Shown: positions 16,973-25,761 of the stretch, one piece after another | Layout: every line of letters begins with the position of its first letter | Numbering within the stretch: position 1 is the first letter of the stretch | NCBI GenBank assembly: GCA_900542175.1 | Contig: UQNC01000003.1 | Coordinates: 1 to 64,000, forward strand | DNA: 64,000 nt | Source of the DNA: an uncultured Collinsella sp. | GTDB lineage: Bacteria > Actinomycetota > Coriobacteriia > Coriobacteriales > Coriobacteriaceae | Direction: 5' to 3' | Notes under the pieces: model-generated | Told to the model about the DNA's origin: nothing | What the model saw: the letters and a program-made list of their open reading frames with translations, nothing else | The model's database searches: none | Made by a program: the position numbers and the translations under genes

Positions 16973-17805
16973 GAAAGATCGTATCGGTCCTGAGCGCCGC
17001 TGTGCTTACGCTTACGCTGTGCGCCTGTTCTTCGGGATCTTCTACCTCTTCCATTACCGTGGCCGGCTCCACGACCTGCCTTCCTATCGCCGAAATTGCG
17101 GCAGAGGGCTTCAAGGAGGAGACCGGCATCGACGTGCTCGTTTCCGGTTTGGGCTCTTCCGCTGGCATCGAAGCCGTCAGCGCTGGCACGGCCGATATCG
17201 CCAGCTCCTCCCGTGGACTCAATGCCGACGAACAGGATCTGGGCCTGACTCCCATCGTCATTGCCCACGACGGTATCGCGGTCATCGTGAACGAAGACAA
17301 CCCCGTCGATAACCTCTCGACCGAGCAGCTCCGCGATATCTATGCCGGCAAGATCACCAACTGGAAAGAAGTCGGTGGCGAGGACCTGAGGATTCAGGTT
17401 ATCAACCGAGATGAGGCGTCTGGCACGCGTGAAGCCTTCCGCACCATCGTGATGGACGGCACCCCGTTCGATCGCCGCTCCGCCGTTCTTTCGGGCACGG
17501 GCCAGGTGCGCGACGTGGTATCTCGTTCGCGCGGGGCTATCGGCTACATTTCGCTGGGCTTCGTCGATAGCCTCAACGCCAAGACCTCGGTCAAGGCCGT
17601 CTCGGTCAATCATGTTGAGGCGTCCGAGAAGACGGTCGCGAGCGGCGGCTATCCCATCTCACGCGACCTTTACTTCTTTGTGAAGGGTGCGCCTTCGCAG
17701 CAGGCGCAGGATTACATCGACTATGTGACGTCCGAAAAGATGGACAAGCAGATTCGCGAGGCGGGCTTTATCCCCGTCACCAACGACGAGAAGGGGAGTG
17801 AGTAG
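16969..17805 (+). CDS. pstS: Phosphate ABC transporter substrate-binding lipoprotein
   Basis: 278 residues. It binds external phosphate and delivers it to PstCA. The signal peptide ends in a lipobox LCAC, with Cys20 the likely lipidated residue. AGSTTCLP, SSRGL and DEASGTREAF are the phosphate-contacting segments of the PBP-like family. It starts inside the pgeF stop codon. pstC starts within two bases of its stop. Confidence 0.94.
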   Translation: MRKIVSVLSAAVLTLTLCACSSGSSTSSITVAGSTTCLPIAEIAAEGFKEETGIDVLVSGLGSSAGIEAVSAGTADIASSSRGLNADEQDLGLTPIVIAHDGIAVIVNEDNPVDNLSTEQLRDIYAGKITNWKEVGGEDLRIQVINRDEASGTREAFRTIVMDGTPFDRRSAVLSGTGQVRDVVSRSRGAIGYISLGFVDSLNAKTSVKAVSVNHVEASEKTVASGGYPISRDLYFFVKGAPSQQAQDYIDYVTSEKMDKQIREAGFIPVTNDEKGSE

Positions 17806-17806
17806 C

Positions 17807-18733
17807 ATGGAAGCACAGGAAAACTCCCAGACTGAGCAGAATGGTCAGGCGCCCAAGAAGCGCGAGCTGGCGCTCGTATCGCGCAGCACCTATATCAAGG
17901 AGAAGGCGCTGCAGTGGATCTTCTTTGCCTGCGCGTTCTTGGCGGTCGTTACCGTCATCCTGATTTTTGTCTTTACCACGTACTCGGCGCTGCCCGTCTT
18001 TACCGACATCGGTCTGGCGGACTTCTTTAGCTTTACGTGGGCGCCCTCTGAGGGTCGCTACGGCATCGTGTCGCTGCTTGCCGGCTCGGGTCTGGTGACC
18101 GTCGGCGCGCTCGCCATGGGTGTGCCCCTAGGCGTGGGCACGGCCGTGTATCTGGTCGAGATCGCCAGCAAGCGCGTGCGCAAGCTCATCAGCCCTGCCG
18201 TTGACCTGTTGGCCGGCATCCCTTCTATCATCTATGGCTTCTTTGGCATGATCATCATCCGCCCGTTTATCGCACAACTGACCGGCGGTCTTGGTTTTGG
18301 CGCGCTGACGGCGTGGTTCGTGCTCGCCATTATGATCGTGCCCACCATCACGACGCTTACCATCGATGCTCTCAATTCCATTCCCATGGGCATTCGCGAG
18401 GCATCGTATGCCATGGGCGCCACTAAGTGGCAGACTATCTATAAGGTCGTGTTACCTGCCGCCAAGCTGGGTATCGTGGATGCCATCGTGCTGGGTATGG
18501 GCCGTGCCATCGGCGAGACCATGGCCGTGCTCATGGTCGTGGGTAACGCCCCGGTTATTCCCGACAGCATTGCGAGCCCCATCTCGACGCTCACGAGCCA
18601 GATTGCGCTCGACATGAGCTATTCCTCTGGTCTGCATCGCTCGGCGCTGTTCGGCATGGGCGTGGTCCTGTTTATCATTTCCGCCACGCTGGTGGGCATC
18701 GTCCGCCTGGTTTCCAAGAAGAAGAGGGGGTAG
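17807..18733 (+). CDS. pstC: Phosphate ABC transporter permease PstC
   Basis: 308 residues with six transmembrane helices after a polar N-terminal tail of about 30 residues. The cytoplasmic EAA loop (EASYAMGATKWQTIYKVVLPAA) contacts PstB. ATG 17807 follows AAGGGGAG; a GTG three codons earlier overlaps the end of pstS. It forms the membrane channel with PstA. Confidence 0.94.
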   Translation: MEAQENSQTEQNGQAPKKRELALVSRSTYIKEKALQWIFFACAFLAVVTVILIFVFTTYSALPVFTDIGLADFFSFTWAPSEGRYGIVSLLAGSGLVTVGALAMGVPLGVGTAVYLVEIASKRVRKLISPAVDLLAGIPSIIYGFFGMIIIRPFIAQLTGGLGFGALTAWFVLAIMIVPTITTLTIDALNSIPMGIREASYAMGATKWQTIYKVVLPAAKLGIVDAIVLGMGRAIGETMAVLMVVGNAPVIPDSIASPISTLTSQIALDMSYSSGLHRSALFGMGVVLFIISATLVGIVRLVSKKKRG

Positions 18734-18736
18734 GCT

Positions 18737-19642
18737 ATGTCCGATTCCGTTGACACGACGGTCGATACGACCTCATCGCGCGAGCGCATCAAGCGTGCCC
18801 TTTCCCACGGCAAGAAGGGCCGCATCAACAAGGACCTGTCCAACAAGATCATGCTTGGCGTGTTCCGTGCCGCGGCATACATCACCACGCTGGTGCTGGT
18901 CGCTATCATCGCCTACGTGGTCATCAACGGCCTGCCACACATCTCGCTCGACTTTATCTTCGGTTGGCCCCAGGGCGTCAACGCCGAGGGCGGTATTTGG
19001 CCCACGATCGTCTCGACCGTCTATGTGACGGCGCTCGCCATGCTTATCTGCACGCCGATCGCTGTGCTGGCAGCCGTCTATCTGGCCGAGTACGCCAAGC
19101 AGGGCAAGATCGTCGAGCTCATTCGCTACGCTGCTGACGCTTTGGCCTCGGTGCCCTCCATCGTTATGGGCCTGTTTGGCTACGCCTTGTTTGTCGAGGC
19201 TATGGGTCTGGGCCTTTCGATGGTCTCGGCCGCTCTGGCGCTTGCGCTCTTGATGCTTCCCATCGTCATGCGCACCACCGAAGAGGCCATTCGCGCCGTT
19301 CCGCGCTATATCCGTTGGGGCGCGTATGGCCTGGGCGCCACCAAGTGGCAGGTTGTCTCCAAGATCGTGCTTCCTTCTGCCTTTGGCCGTATTGCCACGG
19401 GCATTGTCCTTGCCATCGGCCGTGCCATTGGCGAGACCGCCGTGGTGCTCTACACCATGGGCCAAGCCATCAATCTACCTATCTCGCCGCTCGATTCCGG
19501 CCGCCCCATGACGGTTCACCTGTACCTGCTTGCCAACGACGGCATCAACATGAACGCAGCCTACGGCACCGCGCTCTTGCTGATGGTGATCATTCTGGCC
19601 TTCAACCTGTTTGCGCGCTTCCTGTCGCGCAAGCGTCGCTAG
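18737..19642 (+). CDS. pstA: Phosphate ABC transporter permease PstA
   Basis: 301 residues. It has a basic N-terminal segment of about 35 residues, six helices and the EAA loop with GLGATKWQVVSKIVLPSA. It partners PstC. It begins 3 bases after pstC, behind a G-rich site, and is followed 12 bases later by pstB. Confidence 0.94.
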   Translation: MSDSVDTTVDTTSSRERIKRALSHGKKGRINKDLSNKIMLGVFRAAAYITTLVLVAIIAYVVINGLPHISLDFIFGWPQGVNAEGGIWPTIVSTVYVTALAMLICTPIAVLAAVYLAEYAKQGKIVELIRYAADALASVPSIVMGLFGYALFVEAMGLGLSMVSAALALALLMLPIVMRTTEEAIRAVPRYIRWGAYGLGATKWQVVSKIVLPSAFGRIATGIVLAIGRAIGETAVVLYTMGQAINLPISPLDSGRPMTVHLYLLANDGINMNAAYGTALLLMVIILAFNLFARFLSRKRR

Positions 19643-19654
19643 TTAAGGAGTCCC

Positions 19655-20458
<804 letters not shown>

Positions 20459-20549
20459 TCGGTGCGACTAGTCCCAAGCCGTCGGACCTGGTCCGGTGCG
20501 TATTCACTGTGCGGGCTGCATGACCGCACCCAACTGATTGGAGTGAACC

Positions 20550-21407
20550 ATGCGCAAACTGTTTTCCCGTCAGCTCGTCGAGGCCCGTCACGAGATGCTG
20601 AGCATCTATGAGGCCGTCGATCTGGCTCTCCACGATGCCGTGAAGGCCTATGTGACCGACGACCGCAAGCTCGCCACCAAGACCAAGAAACGCACGCTTT
20701 CGATTGACGCGCGCTGCGCCAACCTGGAGGCCGTCTGCTACAACCTGATCGCCACGCAGTCACCGGTCGCCTCCGACTTCCGCCTGCTTCAGACGATCAT
20801 CTATGTCGACTTTAACCTGCAGCGCATGACCGATAAAGTCCGTCAGATCTGCCGTGCCACGCGTCATATGATCAAGGCCGACATCTCGCTGCCCAAGGAG
20901 CTTGTCGGCACGGTTGAGGCCGAGGCTGAGGCCGTCTACCAGGTGCTGGGCTCTTCGCTTTCTGCGCTCGTCACCAATGACATGTCCATCATCTGCAATC
21001 TGGCCGTCGAGGACGAGCCAGTGCACGCCGCCTACGAGAAGTTCTTCCGCACCTTTAACCGTATGGATACGGGCGATTTTATGGACGACGACAGCAACTA
21101 TGACGACCTGCGCCGCGCCATCATGGTTTCGCGCTACCTCGATCGCATCGCTTCCATTTCCATCGATGCCGCTTGCCGTCTGACCTTCCTGTTGACTGGT
21201 CAGCGTATGAACGCCGGCGATATCGCCCGTGTGGACGAGGATGAGCTCGAGAGCATGCGCGTGCCTTCGGGCGAGGGTGTTATCATGAGGCCCGCCGTCG
21301 ACGCTCGCTACGTTGCCAAGGTGCCCGCCAACGAGGTCAGCGAGGGTCTTCGCTACCTGCTCGATCATCTTGAGGACGAGGACGATGGCGAGGACGACGA
21401 GGAGTAA
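20550..21407 (+). CDS. phoU: Phosphate signalling protein PhoU with acidic tail
   Basis: 285 residues. Two PhoU helical repeats are visible, with metal-binding E/D-rich helices (LDRIASISIDAACRL in the second). PhoU restrains Pst uptake and signalling through the sensor kinase when phosphate is plentiful. It is about 55 residues longer than typical PhoU: the C-terminal extension ends in a run of Asp and Glu (LEDEDDGEDDEE). No sensor kinase or response regulator gene is beside it. GGAG precedes the ATG. A hairpin at 21445-21476 follows. Confidence 0.92.
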   Translation: MRKLFSRQLVEARHEMLSIYEAVDLALHDAVKAYVTDDRKLATKTKKRTLSIDARCANLEAVCYNLIATQSPVASDFRLLQTIIYVDFNLQRMTDKVRQICRATRHMIKADISLPKELVGTVEAEAEAVYQVLGSSLSALVTNDMSIICNLAVEDEPVHAAYEKFFRTFNRMDTGDFMDDDSNYDDLRRAIMVSRYLDRIASISIDAACRLTFLLTGQRMNAGDIARVDEDELESMRVPSGEGVIMRPAVDARYVAKVPANEVSEGLRYLLDHLEDEDDGEDDEE

Positions 21408-21444
21408 GTGACCCCGTTCGTCGAAAGATTGTAAATACCTAAGT

Positions 21445-21478
21445 GAGCGCGGCCTTGCACATGCGGGACCGCGCTCTT
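21445..21478 (+). terminator. Possible terminator after phoU
   Basis: GAGCGCGG pairs with CCGCGCTC. The T tract is short (CTTGCGTT), so termination may be partial and yggS could be read through. Confidence 0.45.
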
Positions 21479-21526
21479 GCGTTAGCATGGGACTACTTGT
21501 TTGGCTGTCAGCGGAGGCGATTAGCA

Positions 21527-22264
21527 ATGGATAACTATGTGGACTTGATGCGCGCTCGCCGCGAGCAGATTCTGGAACGTTTTTATGCGGCGCTCGATCG
21601 CGCGGGCCGCCCCCACGACGCCGCGGGCCTCATTGCCGTGTCCAAGACCGTTGGTGTCGATGAGACCGTTGCCGCCATCCAAGCGGGGTATCGCCATTTT
21701 GCCGAGAACCGCCCGCAGGAGCTGGTTCGCAAGCTCACGGGTCTGGCGGAGCATCCGGAGCTGCCCGAGGTGCGCTTCGATATGATCGGCAACCTGCAGA
21801 CCAATAAGATCAATGCGGTGCTGAGCTCAGCCGAGCTGATTCACTCGGTGGGTTCGCTGCATCTGGCACAGGCGATCTCGAGCCGTGCTGTCCGCAAGAT
21901 TGAGGCAGGCGAGCTCGCCGGCCCCCAGCGTGTGCTCATCGAGGTCAATGTGAGTGGTGAGGAGTCGAAGGGAGGCTTTTCGCCCGATGAGATTCGCGCC
22001 GCCGCGGGTGAGCTTGCGGAACTTGAGGGAATTTGCGTACAGGGGCTTATGACTATGGCGCCCCGGGGGAATAAGGATGTGGCACGCCGCACCTTTGCGG
22101 GGCTTCGTGAGCTGAGGGATGAGCTGGAGGCGGCGCATCCCGATTTGAACCTGCCTGAGCTTTCCTGCGGCATGAGCGAGGACTTTGAGCCTGCCCTTGA
22201 GGAGGGCTCTACGCTCGTTCGCCTGGGCAGGGTAGTATTTAGCCCGGAGTTTGCAGTAAAATAA
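21527..22264 (+). CDS. Pyridoxal phosphate homeostasis protein, YggS family
   Basis: 245 residues. This single-domain PLP-binding TIM-barrel protein (PLPBP) buffers PLP and has no known catalytic reaction. Lys40 in AVSKTVG is the Schiff-base lysine, HFAENRPQELVRK is the conserved second segment, and SCGMSEDFEPALEEGSTLVRLGR near the end binds phosphate. ATG 21527 follows GCGGAGG; a GTG 84 bases upstream lacks a site. In Gram-positive bacteria this gene commonly precedes sepF, as here. Confidence 0.93.
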   Translation: MDNYVDLMRARREQILERFYAALDRAGRPHDAAGLIAVSKTVGVDETVAAIQAGYRHFAENRPQELVRKLTGLAEHPELPEVRFDMIGNLQTNKINAVLSSAELIHSVGSLHLAQAISSRAVRKIEAGELAGPQRVLIEVNVSGEESKGGFSPDEIRAAAGELAELEGICVQGLMTMAPRGNKDVARRTFAGLRELRDELEAAHPDLNLPELSCGMSEDFEPALEEGSTLVRLGRVVFSPEFAVK

Positions 22265-22324
22265 GGCTCTGAAGTGCGCACTGATTATCGGGGCGCCTGC
22301 ACTAAACCGCGAGAGGACACAACC

Positions 22325-23047
22325 ATGGGCTTCCTTGACGAGATTAAAAATAAGATGCACCTGGGCGGCCAGCAGGGTTACGACCAGGGTTATGGCCAGG
22401 ACGACGACTACGGCTACGATGACGGCTATGACGATAGTTATCAGGGCAACGGCTACAGCGGTGCTTCGGGCGAGGGCTTCTACACCCAAGACGAGCCGAG
22501 CAACGGCCTGCTTGGTCAGACGCGCCGCGGTGAAGCTGAGTCGGTTGCCGTGTATACGCGCTCCGGTCAGCTGGTCGGCGATGACTCCCGCCATGCCACG
22601 ACGTATAACCCGCCTTCGCGCTCGCAGGACAGCGTTGCGAGCGGTTATCGTCCTGGTGCCTATGACACGCCGTCGAGCTACGCCGAGAACACCCGCGCCC
22701 GTGCCGCCGCTGCACCCGCGCCTGCACCGAGCGATGCCTCGGCCTATGCGAGCAATATCATCAACGCCACGCCGCAGCTGCCGGCCTATGTCCTGCGCCC
22801 CGAGAGCTATGACGACGTGGAGACCGTGGTGCGCCGCGTTCGCACCAAGCAGCCTGTCGCACTGATTTTTGTGGGCGTACGCACCGAAGTTGCCAAGCGC
22901 GTCTTGGACTTCTCTTACGGCTTTGCCTGCGGTCTGGGCGCCACGGTCAAGGAGGTAGGCGACCGCGTGTTCATGGTGCTGCCCGCCGGTTGCGAGGTCA
23001 AAGATTCCGATCTCAAGAAGCTTCGTGCCGACGGCTACCTTAAGTAA
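22325..23047 (+). CDS. sepF: Cell division protein SepF
   Basis: 240 residues. SepF anchors and bundles FtsZ at the membrane. The N-terminal MGFLDEIKNKMHLG is the usual amphipathic membrane-binding helix. A Tyr/Asp/Gly-rich linker of about 120 residues follows, then the SepF domain (about 150-235: VLRPESYDDVETVV, DFSYGFACGLGATVKEV, RVFMVLPAGCEV). ATG 22325 follows GAGAGG. With no ftsA in the cluster, SepF is probably the main FtsZ anchor. The following yggT frame is continuous with this one apart from the TAA stop. Confidence 0.95.
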   Translation: MGFLDEIKNKMHLGGQQGYDQGYGQDDDYGYDDGYDDSYQGNGYSGASGEGFYTQDEPSNGLLGQTRRGEAESVAVYTRSGQLVGDDSRHATTYNPPSRSQDSVASGYRPGAYDTPSSYAENTRARAAAAPAPAPSDASAYASNIINATPQLPAYVLRPESYDDVETVVRRVRTKQPVALIFVGVRTEVAKRVLDFSYGFACGLGATVKEVGDRVFMVLPAGCEVKDSDLKKLRADGYLK

Positions 23048-23068
23048 AGACAAGACGAGGAGATTCCC

Positions 23069-23350
23069 ATCAACATCTACACTATCGTCCAGCTGGTCAA
23101 CACGCTGTTCAACTTCTATTCCACGCTCATTGTCGTCTACTGCTTTATGACGTGGATTCCCATGAAGCAGGGTGGTTTACTTCAGGATATTGCTGCGGTG
23201 CTCGATAGCGTGTGCGGTCCGTGGCTCAACCTGTTCCGTCGTTTCATTCCGCCGATGGGCGGTATCGATTTTTCGCCGGTCGTTGCGATTATTGCGTTGC
23301 AGTTGGTGCAGAGGCTGGTTCTGCAGCTTCTTATAGGTATACTCGTGTAG
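23069..23350 (+). CDS. YggT family membrane protein with apparent ATC start
   Basis: About 93 residues. YggT proteins have two hydrophobic hairpins and sit beside sepF and divIVA in many Gram-positive bacteria. The family pattern INIYTIVQLVNTLFNFYS then WIPMK and WLNLFRRFIPP is complete only if translation begins at ATC 23069, 6 bases after GAGGAG. No ATG, GTG or TTG occurs between the sepF stop and an internal ATG at 23147, which would delete the first helix. ATT at 23063 is the other candidate but touches the ribosome binding site. The start codon is read directly from the sequence; its use is inference. Confidence 0.75.
   Translation: MNIYTIVQLVNTLFNFYSTLIVVYCFMTWIPMKQGGLLQDIAAVLDSVCGPWLNLFRRFIPPMGGIDFSPVVAIIALQLVQRLVLQLLIGILV
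23338..23343 (+). promoter_or_regulatory. Possible -10 element for divIVA
   Basis: TATACT near the end of yggT, about 70 bases before divIVA. No convincing -35 hexamer is visible, so this is tentative. Confidence 0.25.
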
Positions 23351-23411
23351 AACTGACTTAGTAACTTACGTCGGGCGTGTAGCGCCGAGGCGATGAAAAA
23401 GGAGACTTGTT

Positions 23412-24086
23412 ATGGCTATTACCCCTGCAGACATCCAGGCTCAGACTTTCTCTGAGGCCAAGCGTGGCTACGATCCTGCCGAGGTCGACGTCTTCTTGGA
23501 GACACTGTCCTCCGAGGTTGACGCTATGCTCGCTAAGATCGTCGACCTTAAGGGTCGTCTGACTGCTACCGAGCAGCAGCTTGCCGATGCGCAGGCTCAG
23601 CTTGCCCAGGCTCAGGATGCCACCGCCCAAGCCGTTCCTGCCGCCCCCGTGGCTGCTCCCGCCCCTGACTTCTCCGCTCAGGAGCGCCAGATTTCCGCTG
23701 CCCTGATCGCTGCCCAGCAGACCGCTGAGACCATCGTCAACGATGCCAACGAGAACGCTGAGCGTATCCGCAACGAGGCTGACGCCAAGGCCCGCGAGGT
23801 TATCCGCCAGGCTCTGACCGAAAAGCAGGCCGAGCTCGAGGAAATCGATCGTCTCAAGGCTTCCCGTGAGGAGTTCAAGGCCGAGTATCTCAAGCTCATC
23901 CAGCACTTCATGGACGATGCCCAGAACTCCTTCCCGGCCGACCTCATGGCCTCCACGCCGGTCGGTTCTGCCGCTTCTCCTGCGGTGACTGTTCCCGCCG
24001 AGCCGCTGCCCGTCGCTGACCCGGTTGTCCCCGTGGCCGATCCCTTTGCCCCGATCGACAACTTTGCTGCCGACGACCTGGACTAA
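23412..24086 (+). CDS. divIVA: DivIVA-domain polar/septal protein
   Basis: 224 residues. DivIVA binds curved membrane and recruits polar or septal partners. The N-terminal lipid-binding segment ITPADIQAQTFSEAKRGYDPAEVDVFLE is classic. Coiled coil follows (about 30-75 and 90-170) with a Gln/Ala-rich break, and the C-terminal 50 residues are Pro/Val/Asp-rich. AAGGAG precedes the ATG. A strong terminator follows. Confidence 0.93.
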   Translation: MAITPADIQAQTFSEAKRGYDPAEVDVFLETLSSEVDAMLAKIVDLKGRLTATEQQLADAQAQLAQAQDATAQAVPAAPVAAPAPDFSAQERQISAALIAAQQTAETIVNDANENAERIRNEADAKAREVIRQALTEKQAELEEIDRLKASREEFKAEYLKLIQHFMDDAQNSFPADLMASTPVGSAASPAVTVPAEPLPVADPVVPVADPFAPIDNFAADDLD

Positions 24087-24112
24087 CATTCGGCCTACAA
24101 TTTAGTGCCTAG

Positions 24113-24142
24113 AAAGGACCCGCAGCTTGCGGGTCCTTTTTT
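24113..24142 (+). terminator. Terminator after divIVA
   Basis: AAAGGACCCGCA pairs perfectly with TGCGGGTCCTTT across a GCT loop, followed by six or more T. It ends the yggS-sepF-yggT-divIVA unit. Confidence 0.93.
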
Positions 24143-24167
24143 ATGACTGTGCCGGGGTGCGTAACAT

Positions 24168-24205
24168 AAAAAACCGAGCCCTGCACATAGTGGCGCAGAA
24201 CTCGG
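24168..24205 (-). terminator. Terminator of the nitroreductase gene
   Basis: On the - strand a CCGAG/CTCGG stem with inner GCAG/CTGC pairing is followed by a run of six T. It is placed correctly for the nitroreductase gene. Confidence 0.65.
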
Positions 24206-24236
24206 CGAACGGGTGAGCGGTCAAGGGTAGGTTTTA

Positions 24237-24258
24237 AGGCATGTCCCAAAAATCTACT
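24237..24258 (-). repeat. 22-base intergenic repeat, copy 1
   Basis: Identical over 22 bases to 45005-45026 (core TTTTTGGGACATGCC). Arms on both sides (GTAG-TTTT / AAAA-CTAC) allow a hairpin. It contains the stop codon of the nitroreductase gene. Confidence 0.7.
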
Positions 24259-24784
24259 TGAGGAGGAAGTCGGAGAGGGGAATGGTGCGGGCCTCGCGAT
24301 GCTCGGGGTCTGCGATGTGGTCGGCAGGATAGCCACAGACGAGCATGTGATAGGGATAGACACCCTCGGGCAGGTTGAACTGCTCGCGGGCTAGCTCGGG
24401 CTTAAAATGGCACACCCAGCACGTTCCTAGACCCTGCTCGGTGGCCTCCATCATCATCTGATCACACACGATGGACGTATCGATTTCACTGGAATTCATC
24501 TGGTCATACGGGCGTACCCAAGCATCATCGGTAACGCTGCAAATAAGGAAGATGAGCGGAGCGCCAAAGATAGACCCATCACGAGCAAACCGAGGCTGAC
24601 AAGCAGCAGCCTTCTCCAGAAGCTCGGGCGTATCCAACACCATCACACGAGAAGGATGATTATTACAAGCAGAAGGAGCAATGCGCCCAGCCTCAACAAT
24701 GGCATCCACCACAGCCTGCTCAACAGAACGATTCTCAAACTCGCGACAAGAATACCGAGACCGAGCCAGATCCAAATAAGACAT
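24254..24784 (-). CDS. Nitroreductase family protein
   Basis: 176 residues, FMN-dependent nitroreductase fold. SRYSCREFENRSVEQ is the N-terminal FMN-binding segment, APSACNNHPSRVMV the second, and GLGTCWVCHF precedes the usual active-site region. The substrate is unknown. ATG 24784 follows GGAGGG; the frame extends upstream without a site. The first 45 codons prefer T-ending codons (GCT, TCT, CGT, GTT), unlike the C-ending choice in the rest of the gene. The stop codon lies inside a repeat shared with 45005-45026. Confidence 0.88.
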   Translation of the reverse strand: MSYLDLARSRYSCREFENRSVEQAVVDAIVEAGRIAPSACNNHPSRVMVLDTPELLEKAAACQPRFARDGSIFGAPLIFLICSVTDDAWVRPYDQMNSSEIDTSIVCDQMMMEATEQGLGTCWVCHFKPELAREQFNLPEGVYPYHMLVCGYPADHIADPEHREARTIPLSDFLLK

Positions 24785-24967
24785 ACAAGCCCTCCAACAA
24801 TTAAAAATCAAACAAACCCAAAGTAACCCAAACAATACCCAAAGCAGCAATCAGCCAAACGCTCATCAAGGGCCAAAGTGTCCGAACGGGTACCATAGGT
24901 CCCTTCAGCCAAACCCCCATCGCGCTAAATCTATCAGCCAAAGTTCCCAATGGTGGTGCATAAGGGA

Positions 24968-25046
24968 GCGGGCCCGGCCACTAATAACCTTTTGAACGAC
25001 TCTGCTTGCAGCCGGAGTGAAAAAGGTTATTAGTGGCCGGGCCCGC
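24968..25046. terminator. 26-bp perfect inverted repeat, likely bidirectional terminator
   Basis: The arms at 24968-24993 and 25021-25046 are perfect complements (GCGGGCCCGGCCAC... then TAATAACCTTTT). The 27-base loop can form a smaller ACTC/GAGT stem. It lies just downstream of the DUF47 gene on the - strand. The length is exceptional for a terminator. Confidence 0.6.
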
Positions 25047-25070
25047 GACCGGTGGGACATGTACCCCCAA

Positions 25071-25694
25071 TTAACTGTTCTTCATGACGATCGAATCCAC
25101 GACATCGGCCACATTCTCGCAGCAGTCGGCGCAGTACTCCAGGAAGGCGTACACGTCACGCCAAGCGATGACCTCGAGCGGGTCCTTGCCGTTAACGTGC
25201 AGGTTACGCATGGCGTTGATATAGAGCTCGTCGGCCTCGGACTCGATGGTGTTGATCTGGATGACGAGCTCGCGCAGCGTCTTGGACTTGCGGTAGTTGG
25301 GCAGCTCGACCATCAGGTCCTTCATGGCGCGGCAGGCGTCGGTCACCTTGTGGGCGATGACGATGGCGTCGGGATGGATGCTCTGGATGTTGGTGAAGTA
25401 GACGCGCTGCACGACGCCCTCGATACGGTCGAGTACGGTGTCGAGCGAGCAGCTCATCAGATCCAGGTCCTCGCGCTCAAGCGGGGTGATAAAGGCCGTG
25501 AGCAGGGCGTCCTCAAGCTCATGGTGCTTCTTGTCGGCCGCATGCTCGATCGCGTGCATCTTGTCGAGCATATCGTGAATCTTCGCGGGATCGAAGTTCT
25601 CGAAAATCTTGGTAAGCAGCTCGGCGGCCTGGACGGCAAGGTCGGCGCAGGCGACGTAGTTGTCAAAGTAGAATGAATCGGGTTTCTTTGCCAT
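25071..25694 (-). CDS. DUF47 family PhoU-like protein (PiT partner)
   Basis: 207 residues, all helical with PhoU-like repeats and acidic metal-binding motifs such as HAIEHAADKKHHELED and INTIESEADELY. DUF47 genes lie beside PiT permeases and are thought to regulate them. AAAGGA precedes the ATG. It follows the PiT gene on the same strand by 67 bases, so they form an operon. Confidence 0.92.
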   Translation of the reverse strand: MAKKPDSFYFDNYVACADLAVQAAELLTKIFENFDPAKIHDMLDKMHAIEHAADKKHHELEDALLTAFITPLEREDLDLMSCSLDTVLDRIEGVVQRVYFTNIQSIHPDAIVIAHKVTDACRAMKDLMVELPNYRKSKTLRELVIQINTIESEADELYINAMRNLHVNGKDPLEVIAWRDVYAFLEYCADCCENVADVVDSIVMKNS

Positions 25695-25761
25695 GAGTGG
25701 GTCCTTTCGAGGCGAAGACGGGTGGGCGAAGTTTTGCGGTCCGGATGGACGCTCGGTGTGG

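Noticed and set aside
22380..22460. Gly/Tyr/Asp-rich tandem repeat in sepF as a genomic repeat
   Set aside because: It is the low-complexity linker typical of SepF proteins, not a nucleotide repeat array.
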